From UBA5336 sp039815055 (GTDB lineage Bacteria > Pseudomonadota > Alphaproteobacteria > Caulobacterales > Hyphomonadaceae): 64,000 nucleotides of DNA. A model generated the notes under the pieces. It did no database searches. It had not been told where the DNA came from and was given only the letters and a program-made list of their open reading frames with translations. Shown one piece after another: positions 18,693-25,856 of this stretch (its first letter is position 1; the number at the start of each line of letters is the position of its first letter). A program made the position numbers and the translations under genes. The DNA is taken from positions 5,539 through 69,538 of the forward strand of contig JBCCAA010000007.1 of NCBI GenBank assembly GCA_039815055.1. The letters are read 5' to 3'.

Positions 18693-19525
18693 CGAACCCG
18701 CCGCCATTTACATCAGCGCCCGCTCGCAAGGCGCTCGGCCAGCATTTCCTGTTCGATCCGGATATCCTCCAACGTACGGCGTTGGCGGCAGGTCCGGTTA
18801 CGGGTCGCCATGTTTTTGAAGTTGGCCCTGGTCCCGGCGGTTTGACCCGCGCACTTCTGGATGGTGGTGCCCAGGTGACAGCCATCGAAGCTGATACGCG
18901 GTTTTCCGATGCACTTCGCTCGTGGCCAGAAGCAGAAACCGAGCAACTTCACATCGTGCAAGGCGATGCCAGAAAAGCTGACTACAAAGCCCTTCACGAA
19001 CGCGCTGAGACCACATTGCCTTCGATGATCGTGGCCAACTTACCCTACAATGTCGGTACGCCGCTGTTCATCCAATGGCTGAAGGCAGGCGAGTGGCGCG
19101 GGCCAATGGCACTGATGTTTCAGAAGGAAGTTGCGCTTCGAATCTGCGCCCAGCCCAATGACACTCACTATGGCCGACTGGCGGTACTGTCTCAGGCCGT
19201 GGCGATGCCCCACATCGCCTTTACGCTGCCGCCTGGTGCGTTCCGCCCGCCGCCCAAGGTCGACAGCGCTGTCGCAGTGATGCTCCCGCTCGACGAAGCC
19301 GATCAATTTGATGATCTTTCGGCGCTTGAGGAAACCACCGCTGCGGCCTTTGGCCAGAGGCGGAAAATGTTGAGATCTTCACTTAAGCCTTTGGCAAAAC
19401 GCCACGGTCTCGATCCAGTGGAGTGGATTGAAAACGCAGGCATTGACCCGTCTTGCCGGGCCGAAACGGTCGGTCAGAACGCATTTCGCCGTTTGGCGAG
19501 AACGCTGGCCGCATCAAGCGGCTGA
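18689..19525 (+). CDS. rsmA: 16S rRNA dimethyladenosine transferase (KsgA)
   Basis: 278 aa. It dimethylates two adjacent adenosines near the 3' end of 16S rRNA. Motifs are LGQHFLFDPDILQR, the SAM-binding loop FEVGPGPGGLTRALL, the acidic residue in IEADTRF, and the catalytic ANLPYNVGTPLF. It is the last gene of the lptD-surA-pdxA-rsmA set and overlaps pdxA by four bases. Its 3' end overlaps the convergent gene at 19514-19888 by about 12 bases. Confidence 0.95.
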   Translation: MTNPPPFTSAPARKALGQHFLFDPDILQRTALAAGPVTGRHVFEVGPGPGGLTRALLDGGAQVTAIEADTRFSDALRSWPEAETEQLHIVQGDARKADYKALHERAETTLPSMIVANLPYNVGTPLFIQWLKAGEWRGPMALMFQKEVALRICAQPNDTHYGRLAVLSQAVAMPHIAFTLPPGAFRPPPKVDSAVAVMLPLDEADQFDDLSALEETTAAAFGQRRKMLRSSLKPLAKRHGLDPVEWIENAGIDPSCRAETVGQNAFRRLARTLAASSG

Positions 19526-19888
19526 CCAGTTCCAGGCACTTTCACGATTTTCTGCCATTCGGCTTCCACCGTGAACGCGAAACGCTTCAAGGGCTTCATT
19601 GGAGATCGTGGAGAGCCGCGGCTCGCTTGGCCCCGAAATACGCGGGACAAACTGCACTGCATTTGCGCCGGTTTTGGAGATGATAAGCGCAGCGATGTCT
19701 TTTGCCGTTTCAGAATCGATCGCAATCGCGTCCGTCTGGGATTGGTCAAACACGGCGCGCGCGAACTCAACAGCATCGCGGGCTCGCATCTGCCGAGGGT
19801 CACCACAGCCCAGCTTTCGCCAGCATTTCTGAAGCCGGACCTCCGGCAATTCGATATCGATCACATGATCAATGAATAGAAAGAGCAT
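19514..19888 (-). CDS. Hypothetical protein, unrecognised
   Basis: 124 aa from the ATG at 19888, chosen because GAGGGA lies nine bases upstream; the frame itself opens at a TTG at 19912. The sequence has the composition of a real soluble protein (acidic/hydrophobic alternation, DAVEFARAVFDQSQTDAIAI, DIAALIISKTGANAVQF) but no motif I recognise. Helices alternating with short strands suggest a small alpha/beta fold. It lies convergent to rsmA and just upstream of the DUF1491 gene on the same strand, with about 65 bp between them. Confidence 0.6.
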   Translation of the reverse strand: MLFLFIDHVIDIELPEVRLQKCWRKLGCGDPRQMRARDAVEFARAVFDQSQTDAIAIDSETAKDIAALIISKTGANAVQFVPRISGPSEPRLSTISNEALEAFRVHGGSRMAENRESAWNWSAA

Positions 19889-19954
19889 TTGGCCTGATCC
19901 CTCGCCAACCAATTCCGATATTGCCGTTCGCGGTTAACGGGGCATTACCGGCTC

Positions 19955-20287
19955 TTAATCTGGCTGGTCTGGCAGGTTCACGGTTTCGGTGAGGAAATGG
20001 CGCAGATCCCGGTCTTCGATCTCAATAACCCAGAGATCTGGATCATACCTTCGGACACGCTCAACATACGCGTCAATGGCGGTTTCCGTGCTCTCGATAC
20101 TGCGGCATCGCAGATCCTCGAAGATACGCTCACCCTCGATAGACCGGGCAGTTACATATCCACGGGCCTGGTCGCGGCCAGCCACCGACTTGACAATGAC
20201 ATCGCCGCGATCTGCGTCACCTTTAAATACAACAGCTGCAAATGACCCGGCCACTTCAACGCGGCGGATCAGGGCCGACACCCACAA
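19955..20287 (-). CDS. DUF1491 family protein
   Basis: 110 aa. It matches the compact alphaproteobacterial DUF1491 pattern: WVSALIRRVEVAGSFA at the N-terminus, a conserved FKGD segment, and the C-terminal hallmark DPDLWVIEIEDRD. Biochemical function is unknown. The frame opens with TTG (20287). The family-like residues LPTHLW extend just upstream without an ATG, so the true start may be another non-ATG codon a few positions earlier. It follows the histidine kinase gene by 29 bp and is probably in the same transcript. Confidence 0.82.
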   Translation of the reverse strand: MWVSALIRRVEVAGSFAAVVFKGDADRGDVIVKSVAGRDQARGYVTARSIEGERIFEDLRCRSIESTETAIDAYVERVRRYDPDLWVIEIEDRDLRHFLTETVNLPDQPD

Positions 20288-20316
20288 ATGGGTCGGCAGT
20301 CGATCGTCAGACCCGA

Positions 20317-21921
20317 TTATTCTGCCGCCTCTTCAAATTCACCCATGGCAACGCGATCAGCAGGACTGAGGCTCACCTCCACCCGTGTGCCCTCCCCAAG
20401 GCGTGTCGCCACTTTGACCTGCCCGCCATGAAGGTCGGCGAACTGTTTCACGACGGCGAGCCCGAGGCCGGTGCCTTTACGGCTGTGTGCATTCTTGCCC
20501 TGGGCGAAGGGTTCCGCCAGCCGGCGAAGATCGTCTTCATCCATGCCTGCGCCGCTGTCTTCCACCGCAAGCACAGCCTGCCCATCTTTTTGGAAAACAG
20601 ACAGCGACACAACCGAACCTTCATCGGAGTATTTGATGGCGTTCGAAATGAGGTTTTGCCAGATCTGGCGAACGGCGCGGGCGTCGGCATCGGCCCACAC
20701 ATCCTCTTCGCCGCCGTCCATGGTCAACGTCACACCGGCCCGTTCCGCCATCGCCCCAAGTTGGCGCATCACGGACTCGCCGCTGGCGGCCAGTTCCACC
20801 GGCTGGAACTCCAGCTTCAGCGATTGCGCATCAGCCTTGGCCAGATCCAGCATGTCATCGACCAGCAACAACAGGTCTTCACCGCTCTCATGGATGATCT
20901 CGGCATAGTCCTGATACGCCTCAGGCATCGGCCCGCGCAGTCCGGACTTCATCATATCCGAAAAACCGATAATCGCATTTAGCGGGGTTTTCAGATCATG
21001 GCCCAGGGATGCGAAGAAGGTCGTTCGTTGGCGCAGGGCATCTTTCAGCTCGGCTGAATCTGCATCAGCTGGATGGACCTGCCCGGTGAGAGGGTACGCT
21101 AAAAGACCGGCGCCCTGGCTACCCGCACGTCGAAGCCATTGCACTTCGTATCCGGACGGATAACGCAAACGGGCAGCGCCCCGGCCCATCAGGCGCTCGG
21201 ACAATCCATCGCTGATGCGATCGAGAAACTGCGTCTCCAATTCTCCAAGCTTGTAGCTGCCGAGAAGCAACGGGTCGCCCTCAACAGATCGGATCCGTCC
21301 CTGGGGCGTCACCGAAACCACAGCGCCAGGCATTGAGGCTGGTAGTTTCACACCGCCGCGAAGATCAATGGTCTGGCCGGTTTGCCCAGCAGCGATCCGC
21401 TCACGTGCCTCCCTATCTGCCCGGCGACCTTGTGTGACAAGCGCGACGGCGCACAGGACCCCCGCCTGGATCATCACGGCCAGGGTCACGGCTGAGACCA
21501 GGGTCTGCCACTCTACTTGCGGCGTTGGCAGCACCAACCAGAAGTTGGCTATCCAGAATGCCAGGAACGTCATGACCGAGAATGCCGTCGCCTCAAGAGC
21601 GATCTGGCGCTTGCCCAATGCCAGTCCAGTCAATGGCCCCAATAAAAAAATGATCGAAAGCGGAGAATTCGCGCCGCCTGTTACCAGCAGCGCGAGCGCT
21701 CCAAGAACGGTCCATCCGACGACTTGCAAAGCACGCGCGGGACGGCGCCATGCAAAAGGTAAAAGTCCCGCAATTCCAGGTAGAGACAACATTAAAAAAG
21801 TAAGAATGACTACGGCCAATGCTGCGCCGCCGATCCATCCGATCAGGCACGCGGAGCTCGCCAAAACGAGCCAGACATAGGCCGGCGCACGGCTGGGATT
21901 GATGCTATTGAGCTGACTCAA
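20317..21921 (-). CDS. Membrane sensor histidine kinase
   Basis: 534 aa. The N-terminal about 190 residues contain several transmembrane segments. A linker follows, then a HisKA domain with the phosphoacceptor H-box (FFASLGHDLKTPLNAIIGFS, about residue 310) and a HATPase_c domain with N box NLISNAIKYSD, G1 DSGAGMDEDDL and G2 GTGLGLAVVKQF. It autophosphorylates and passes phosphate to an unknown response regulator; none is adjacent. The domain type resembles the PdhS/DivJ-like kinases of Caulobacterales, but the cue is unknown. The only plausible start is a TTG at 21921, a weak start that would keep expression low. It is divergent from the secreted protein at 22069. Confidence 0.9.
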   Translation of the reverse strand: MSQLNSINPSRAPAYVWLVLASSACLIGWIGGAALAVVILTFLMLSLPGIAGLLPFAWRRPARALQVVGWTVLGALALLVTGGANSPLSIIFLLGPLTGLALGKRQIALEATAFSVMTFLAFWIANFWLVLPTPQVEWQTLVSAVTLAVMIQAGVLCAVALVTQGRRADREARERIAAGQTGQTIDLRGGVKLPASMPGAVVSVTPQGRIRSVEGDPLLLGSYKLGELETQFLDRISDGLSERLMGRGAARLRYPSGYEVQWLRRAGSQGAGLLAYPLTGQVHPADADSAELKDALRQRTTFFASLGHDLKTPLNAIIGFSDMMKSGLRGPMPEAYQDYAEIIHESGEDLLLLVDDMLDLAKADAQSLKLEFQPVELAASGESVMRQLGAMAERAGVTLTMDGGEEDVWADADARAVRQIWQNLISNAIKYSDEGSVVSLSVFQKDGQAVLAVEDSGAGMDEDDLRRLAEPFAQGKNAHSRKGTGLGLAVVKQFADLHGGQVKVATRLGEGTRVEVSLSPADRVAMGEFEEAAE

Positions 21922-22068
21922 TTAACTCGCTCACAATGTTTTTGACCCATCTCTCAGCATTGTAATGCACGAACATTGAAATGCCTGCAATTTCCATTGT
22001 CAGCCTAAGCTTTAAGTGTCGGATAAACTAGGGCAGTGTGCGTGTAGAGAATTGAAGAGGGGTAGAGT

Positions 22069-23061
22069 ATGAGTATCATAAGGCGTGTAGCTGCAGTAGC
22101 AGCTTTTTCCGCTCTCAGCGCTGTGTCCATCGGCACCGCTGCATTCGCACAAATCGTTACAACGCAAGGCGACACAATTTCTGATAGCGCGGCTGTCTAT
22201 GCTACGTTCCAGGCTGATGTGACGGATGTGAAAACATCCACGTTTGACTCCACTGGAGACATCGAAACGTCATTGCGCAACCTGGGTGGCCAGAACGCCT
22301 CTCAGCTGACCGGTGGCTTCATCGCCTACTCTGCCCTGGTTGCATCCCAGGACCCGGAATTCCGGGCTTCGGTCCGCGACATTGAAGGCTTCTATGGTCG
22401 TGAATCGCTTCTGCTCGGCTTGGCCAATGATGTTCGCTATGCCCGCCAGCTTGAAGGTGGCACCTCTGCCGTTACATCATCCTTGTCGGCCGTTGCCGCT
22501 GACTCCCGCCGCCTACGCGGTGCCGGCGCCTATGTGAAAGAACAGGCTTACACGCTTCAGGGGACTGGCTGGGCCAAGTCCAGGTTCAGCAACAAAGATA
22601 GTGTCTTGGACCATCTCAGCACAGGCACGGGCCGTCCGGTGAGCGCAGGACTTCGCGCCGCCTTTGCCGATGCCAACATCGACAATGTACTGATCCAGGC
22701 TGGCCAGTCGGGCGCGCCTTCGCTGTGGGACGGCGTGAACAGCGCAGCCAGCGCGATCCGCTTTCCAACACTGAGCATTGCGTATAGCGGCAATACCACC
22801 CGCGTGGCCGCTGGCCGCGAGCGTGTGGCCGACCAAATTGCAACACTAGCCGCCTACCGCGTTCTCGGGAGCAGTACGGTCGCAGCGGGCACGGTTCGCC
22901 AATCCATGACAGAGACCCAAACTCGCAATTGCTTCCAGACGGCCCGGCTAAACCTGCAACAATGTGTGGCAGCGGTGCACCAGCACCACGAGGCGCCGTT
23001 CTGTATCGGCGAGCACGCACTGACGGAAATCGGCGACTGCATCGGCGATATCACACAATAA
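22069..23061 (+). CDS. Secreted protein of unknown function with C-terminal cysteine cluster
   Basis: 330 aa. GAGGGG lies six bases before the ATG. A classic signal peptide (VSIGTAAFAQ) is followed by an alpha-helical, Ala/Ser-rich body (about 30-285). A C-terminal segment of about 50 residues holds four cysteines (NCFQTARLNLQQC and PFCIGEH...GDCIGDI), likely two periplasmic disulfides. I do not recognise the family. It is divergent from the sensor kinase across a 147-bp gap, so shared regulation is possible, and it ends just before a strong hairpin. Confidence 0.75.
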   Translation: MSIIRRVAAVAAFSALSAVSIGTAAFAQIVTTQGDTISDSAAVYATFQADVTDVKTSTFDSTGDIETSLRNLGGQNASQLTGGFIAYSALVASQDPEFRASVRDIEGFYGRESLLLGLANDVRYARQLEGGTSAVTSSLSAVAADSRRLRGAGAYVKEQAYTLQGTGWAKSRFSNKDSVLDHLSTGTGRPVSAGLRAAFADANIDNVLIQAGQSGAPSLWDGVNSAASAIRFPTLSIAYSGNTTRVAAGRERVADQIATLAAYRVLGSSTVAAGTVRQSMTETQTRNCFQTARLNLQQCVAAVHQHHEAPFCIGEHALTEIGDCIGDITQ

Positions 23062-23088
23062 GCGGCAAAACGCTGCACACCATTCTGC

Positions 23089-23118
23089 GCAGGGGGCTTT
23101 CCAAGGAAGGCCCCCTGC
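23089..23118 (+). terminator. Strong GC-rich hairpin, probable terminator
   Basis: A 14-bp stem with one G-U pair: GCAGGGGGCTTTCC, loop AA, GGAAGGCCCCCTGC. It begins 28 bases after the stop of the secreted-protein gene and ends 14 bases before sufE. No long T run follows (only ATTT), so termination may be partial and the hairpin may mainly protect the upstream mRNA. Confidence 0.65.
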
Positions 23119-23132
23119 ACCACATTTAAGGC

Positions 23133-23552
23133 ATGAGCATCGACGACATTGCCGAAGACCTTCGCGAAGAATTTGCCTTTCTGGATGAATGGGAAGCGCG
23201 CTATGAGCACATTATAGATCTGGGCAAGGCCAATCCGACGCTGGCGCCTGAAGAACGCTCCGAGGATACACGCGTGCGCGGGTGCGCATCCCAAGTCTGG
23301 ATGGTGACCCAGCTTGGACGGGATGGAAAACTCCATGTCCGCGCAGAGTCTGACGCAGTGCTTGTGTCAGGTTTGATCGCGATCCTGACGCGGCTTTATT
23401 CCGGGCAAGCCCCTACGGAAATTCAGGCGTTTGATGCAAAAGCCTTGTTCAAAGATCTCGGCGTCAGCGACACACTCACGGCGCAACGCTCCAACGGCCT
23501 GGCCTCCATGTTGACCCGCATCCGCACGGACGCAGCCGCGGCCAGCAAATGA
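23133..23552 (+). CDS. sufE: SufE family cysteine desulfuration protein
   Basis: 139 aa, standard length. SufE takes persulfide sulfur from the desulfurase SufS and passes it to the Fe-S scaffold. The acceptor cysteine is Cys51 in RVRGCASQVW, preceded by the usual acidic N-terminal helix (FLDEWEARYEHIIDLG). The C-terminal helix is conserved (QRSNGLASMLTRI). No suf operon is nearby; alphaproteobacteria often keep this sufE apart, next to the DUF6456/DnaA-like regulator genes, as here. The ATG at 23133 is the only sensible start. Confidence 0.93.
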   Translation: MSIDDIAEDLREEFAFLDEWEARYEHIIDLGKANPTLAPEERSEDTRVRGCASQVWMVTQLGRDGKLHVRAESDAVLVSGLIAILTRLYSGQAPTEIQAFDAKALFKDLGVSDTLTAQRSNGLASMLTRIRTDAAAASK

Positions 23553-23562
23553 CGCTGCCCGT

Positions 23563-24195
23563 TCAGGATTCCGGCACCGGGCGGATGCCATAGACCTCAG
23601 CGAGCCCTTTCAAAGCAAGGAGAAGACGGTCAATCGCGTCAGCCTCGATCTGGTCCAGATGTCGTTCGAAGAACACCAGTGTTCGCTTGCAGATGCACAA
23701 ATTGAGCAACAGCTCCCAATCACCAGGCGGCATTGCAGATCGAATGTTTCGGAGCCGCCCAGTCCAGTCGAAAGCGGGCTCGACAGTGTCGCGTTCACTC
23801 AGTCGCCTTGACCACAAGATTTCAGCCTCCGTGACATCGTTCTGAAACCGCTTGATTGCCGCTTCCATGGCGCTGCGCGGCACGTCCGTTTTATGGAGGG
23901 CCAGAAGCCTGTTTAAACAGGTCTCGGGATCGGTCGCGGCCGCGCAAGTCGATGGTTGGCTTGTGGGGGGCGCGTTGCTTTGGGTACTCCCATCCAAGCC
24001 ACACCAGACCCAAACCGCGGGTCGGTTCGCCAATCGGTGAACCAAGCCCAGCGAAGACAACGCCACCATCATTCCGGGCCCCAACGCGCCGATCATGCGA
24101 CTGCGCAGGTCAGTTGAACGCCAGACGTCCCACCGCTTGTTGACCTTGGAAAGGCATCCTCCCCGTTCAAGGGCGCGCACTAGCCGTTCGGTCAT
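23563..24195 (-). CDS. DUF6456-like protein (putative regulator)
   Basis: 210 aa, convergent with sufE. The C-terminal about 90 residues (EILWSRRL ... CICKRTLVFFERH ... LLLALKGLAEVYGI) resemble the DUF6456 C-terminus, an all-helical domain found in alphaproteobacteria beside HTH genes. The N-terminal half has basic patches (KVNKRWDVWRSTDLRSR) and is otherwise unremarkable. It lies five bases after the DnaA domain IV-like gene on the same strand, so the two are co-transcribed and may act together. Function unknown; the family call is by pattern only. Confidence 0.6.
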   Translation of the reverse strand: MTERLVRALERGGCLSKVNKRWDVWRSTDLRSRMIGALGPGMMVALSSLGLVHRLANRPAVWVWCGLDGSTQSNAPPTSQPSTCAAATDPETCLNRLLALHKTDVPRSAMEAAIKRFQNDVTEAEILWSRRLSERDTVEPAFDWTGRLRNIRSAMPPGDWELLLNLCICKRTLVFFERHLDQIEADAIDRLLLALKGLAEVYGIRPVPES

Positions 24196-24200
24196 CTTGG

Positions 24201-24542
24201 TCAGGCCGCATTTTTGGCATGGAGTGGGATGACAGACCGCAACCCGTCTTCCAACTGCTCAATCCACATATCAAAGTCTGGATCATCACGTCGATCTTCG
24301 ACGATGTGGCACGCATGGGCCACGGTGGATCGATCGCGGTCAAAGGCCCGCGCCACCCGGGCCAGGCTCATCCCCAAAGCCACATGGCTGAGATACATCG
24401 CCACCTGGCGCGCAAAGGAAATCGCGGGCGTCCCGCGCCCCGGCACAAGGATGTCCTCACTCGCCAAGCCCAGGGCGAAACCTGTCAGGCTGGTCGCAAG
24501 CCGCGAACAGTCCTCATCATGCTGAATGTCTTTCGGTTTCAA
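24201..24542 (-). CDS. Stand-alone DnaA domain IV-like DNA-binding protein
   Basis: 113 aa. Residues about 42-90 reproduce the DnaA C-terminal DNA-binding domain: ARQVAMYLSHVALGMSLARV followed by ARAFDRDRSTVAHACHIVED, compared with the RDHTSVIYAI signature of the real DnaA in this window. There is no AAA+ domain, so it cannot be an initiator. It probably binds DnaA-box-like sites as a regulator. No ATG is available; the TTG at 24542 has GGGAG eight bases upstream. It is followed by the DUF6456-like gene and sits downstream of the PAS and MucR genes on the same strand. Confidence 0.82.
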   Translation of the reverse strand: MKPKDIQHDEDCSRLATSLTGFALGLASEDILVPGRGTPAISFARQVAMYLSHVALGMSLARVARAFDRDRSTVAHACHIVEDRRDDPDFDMWIEQLEDGLRSVIPLHAKNAA

Positions 24543-24632
24543 GTCTCACGCTCCCACATCAGGTGAAATTCACCCTACCCCAACGGAGAGACTGTAGGAT
24601 ATAATTCCTATTATTGGAAGACTTTCCTTTTG

Positions 24633-25148
24633 CTATGCCGCAAGCGTGATCTCTTCACCATGGATATCGGTGTGGATAACTTCCCACCTGCCCACTTCGC
24701 CGGCGCTGACCAGGCTGTCATGACAAAGCACTTGCGACACCAAACCGTGGCTATCGAACATGGGGATCCGCAGCCATGCATGCCTGAAACGCCGCCCCAC
24801 CAGGGGCGTTGAAGAGCAGATCGGCAGACGTTGCTCAGCGACCTCTGTGACAGGCGCGCGCCAGGCTTGCGGCAGCACAGTCGCGTCCTGCTGGGTCGCC
24901 GCGGTCTTCAGGTCCAGTTGAAATAGTTGCGGCAATGCAGACCCTATGAATCGGAACCGGAATTGACCCGCTTCATCGCACTGCATGATGGACAGGTGTG
25001 ATAGGTGCCGACGCACAGCGCCCGGGTCAAAGTCGCTCTGACGCACACCGATTTCTCCGTACGCATCCGACCAACTCGCCAGAACGGCGACCAATTCAGA
25101 TTGGGCATCTGTGATGCCACTAGGCCATTGACTCATGTTTTCAGCCAC
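24633..25148 (-). CDS. PAS-domain (PAS_5-type) protein
   Basis: 171 aa. It matches the small single-domain PAS_5 pattern: an N-terminal helix (LVAVLASWSDAYGEIGVRQS), then HLSIMQCDEAGQFRFRFIGS, a mid-region with GRRFRHAWLRIPMFD and a closing strand (QVLCHDSLVSA). No output domain is attached, so it would have to act through a partner. The frame opens with GTG at 25148; an ATG at 25136 is an equally good start. It lies between mucR and the DnaA-like gene. Ligand unknown. Confidence 0.78.
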   Translation of the reverse strand: MAENMSQWPSGITDAQSELVAVLASWSDAYGEIGVRQSDFDPGAVRRHLSHLSIMQCDEAGQFRFRFIGSALPQLFQLDLKTAATQQDATVLPQAWRAPVTEVAEQRLPICSSTPLVGRRFRHAWLRIPMFDSHGLVSQVLCHDSLVSAGEVGRWEVIHTDIHGEEITLAA

Positions 25149-25274
25149 CCCGACTGATTCGCTTTACCAATGTGTGAATCAATTCGGAGGGGAAAATCAA
25201 GTCCCGCGAATCACAATATTCGCTGAATGCGTGAGTTTTTTGTTTCATGTTCGAAACAATAGGTAGCGGAAATA

Positions 25275-25688
25275 CTATTTTTTTGCCTGCCCAAGACCCA
25301 TTTTCTTGGCAAGTCGAGAACGTTGCCGTGCATAAGCAGGTGCCACCATCGGGTAGTCGTAGGGCAGACTCCATTTCTCGCGATAGTCTTCAGGCGACAT
25401 ATCGTATTTCGACCGAAGGTGGCGCTTCAGGCTCTTGAATTTCTTCCCGTCCTCCAGGCAGATCAAATATTCATCCGTGATGGACTTACGCACCGAAACA
25501 GCCGGCTTCTGCTCTTCAACCACCTCAAGTTCACTGGACAGTGAAACCAAGGAATCGTGAACACTGCGAATGACGCCCGGCAGTTCCAGACTTTGAACAG
25601 GATTGTTTCGAACATAGGCAGAAACAATTTCTGCCGTGAGATCGATCATGATCTTATTTTTTTCGACAGAGGGACTTTCATTAGACAT
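25275..25688 (-). CDS. mucR: MucR/Ros family transcriptional regulator
   Basis: 137 aa. It matches the alphaproteobacterial Ros/MucR family: an N-terminal helical oligomerisation part (IVSAYVRNNPVQSLELPGVI), then the zinc-finger region YLICLEDGKKFKSLKRHL and the conserved tail YREKWSLPYDYPMVAPAYA ... SRLAKKMGLG. These proteins bind AT-rich DNA and control surface, motility and cell-cycle genes. The finger keeps Cys, Asp and the first His, but the last His ligand position reads Lys-Tyr (LRSKYDM), so zinc binding may be lost as in some zinc-independent homologues. AAGG lies nine bases before the ATG. It is preceded by 168 bp of AT-rich intergenic DNA, fitting autoregulation. Confidence 0.93.
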   Translation of the reverse strand: MSNESPSVEKNKIMIDLTAEIVSAYVRNNPVQSLELPGVIRSVHDSLVSLSSELEVVEEQKPAVSVRKSITDEYLICLEDGKKFKSLKRHLRSKYDMSPEDYREKWSLPYDYPMVAPAYARQRSRLAKKMGLGQAKK

Positions 25689-25856
25689 CAGACCAAACCT
25701 TCAACCCATAATTGGGGTTTGGGTAAAATACATTGTGACGGTATGTAAACAGGTCAAAAGCAGTAGAAACACTGATTATTTCGACAAAAAGAGTGCACCA
25801 GACACGCGTGGCGCTGACTTCATCTTTTCATTTGTTCTTCAAGCTGAATTTTGTCT

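Noticed and set aside
20242..20982. Plus-strand frame of 246 codons opposite the histidine kinase
   Set aside because: Antisense shadow of the HisKA/HATPase region; the minus-strand protein has all kinase motifs.
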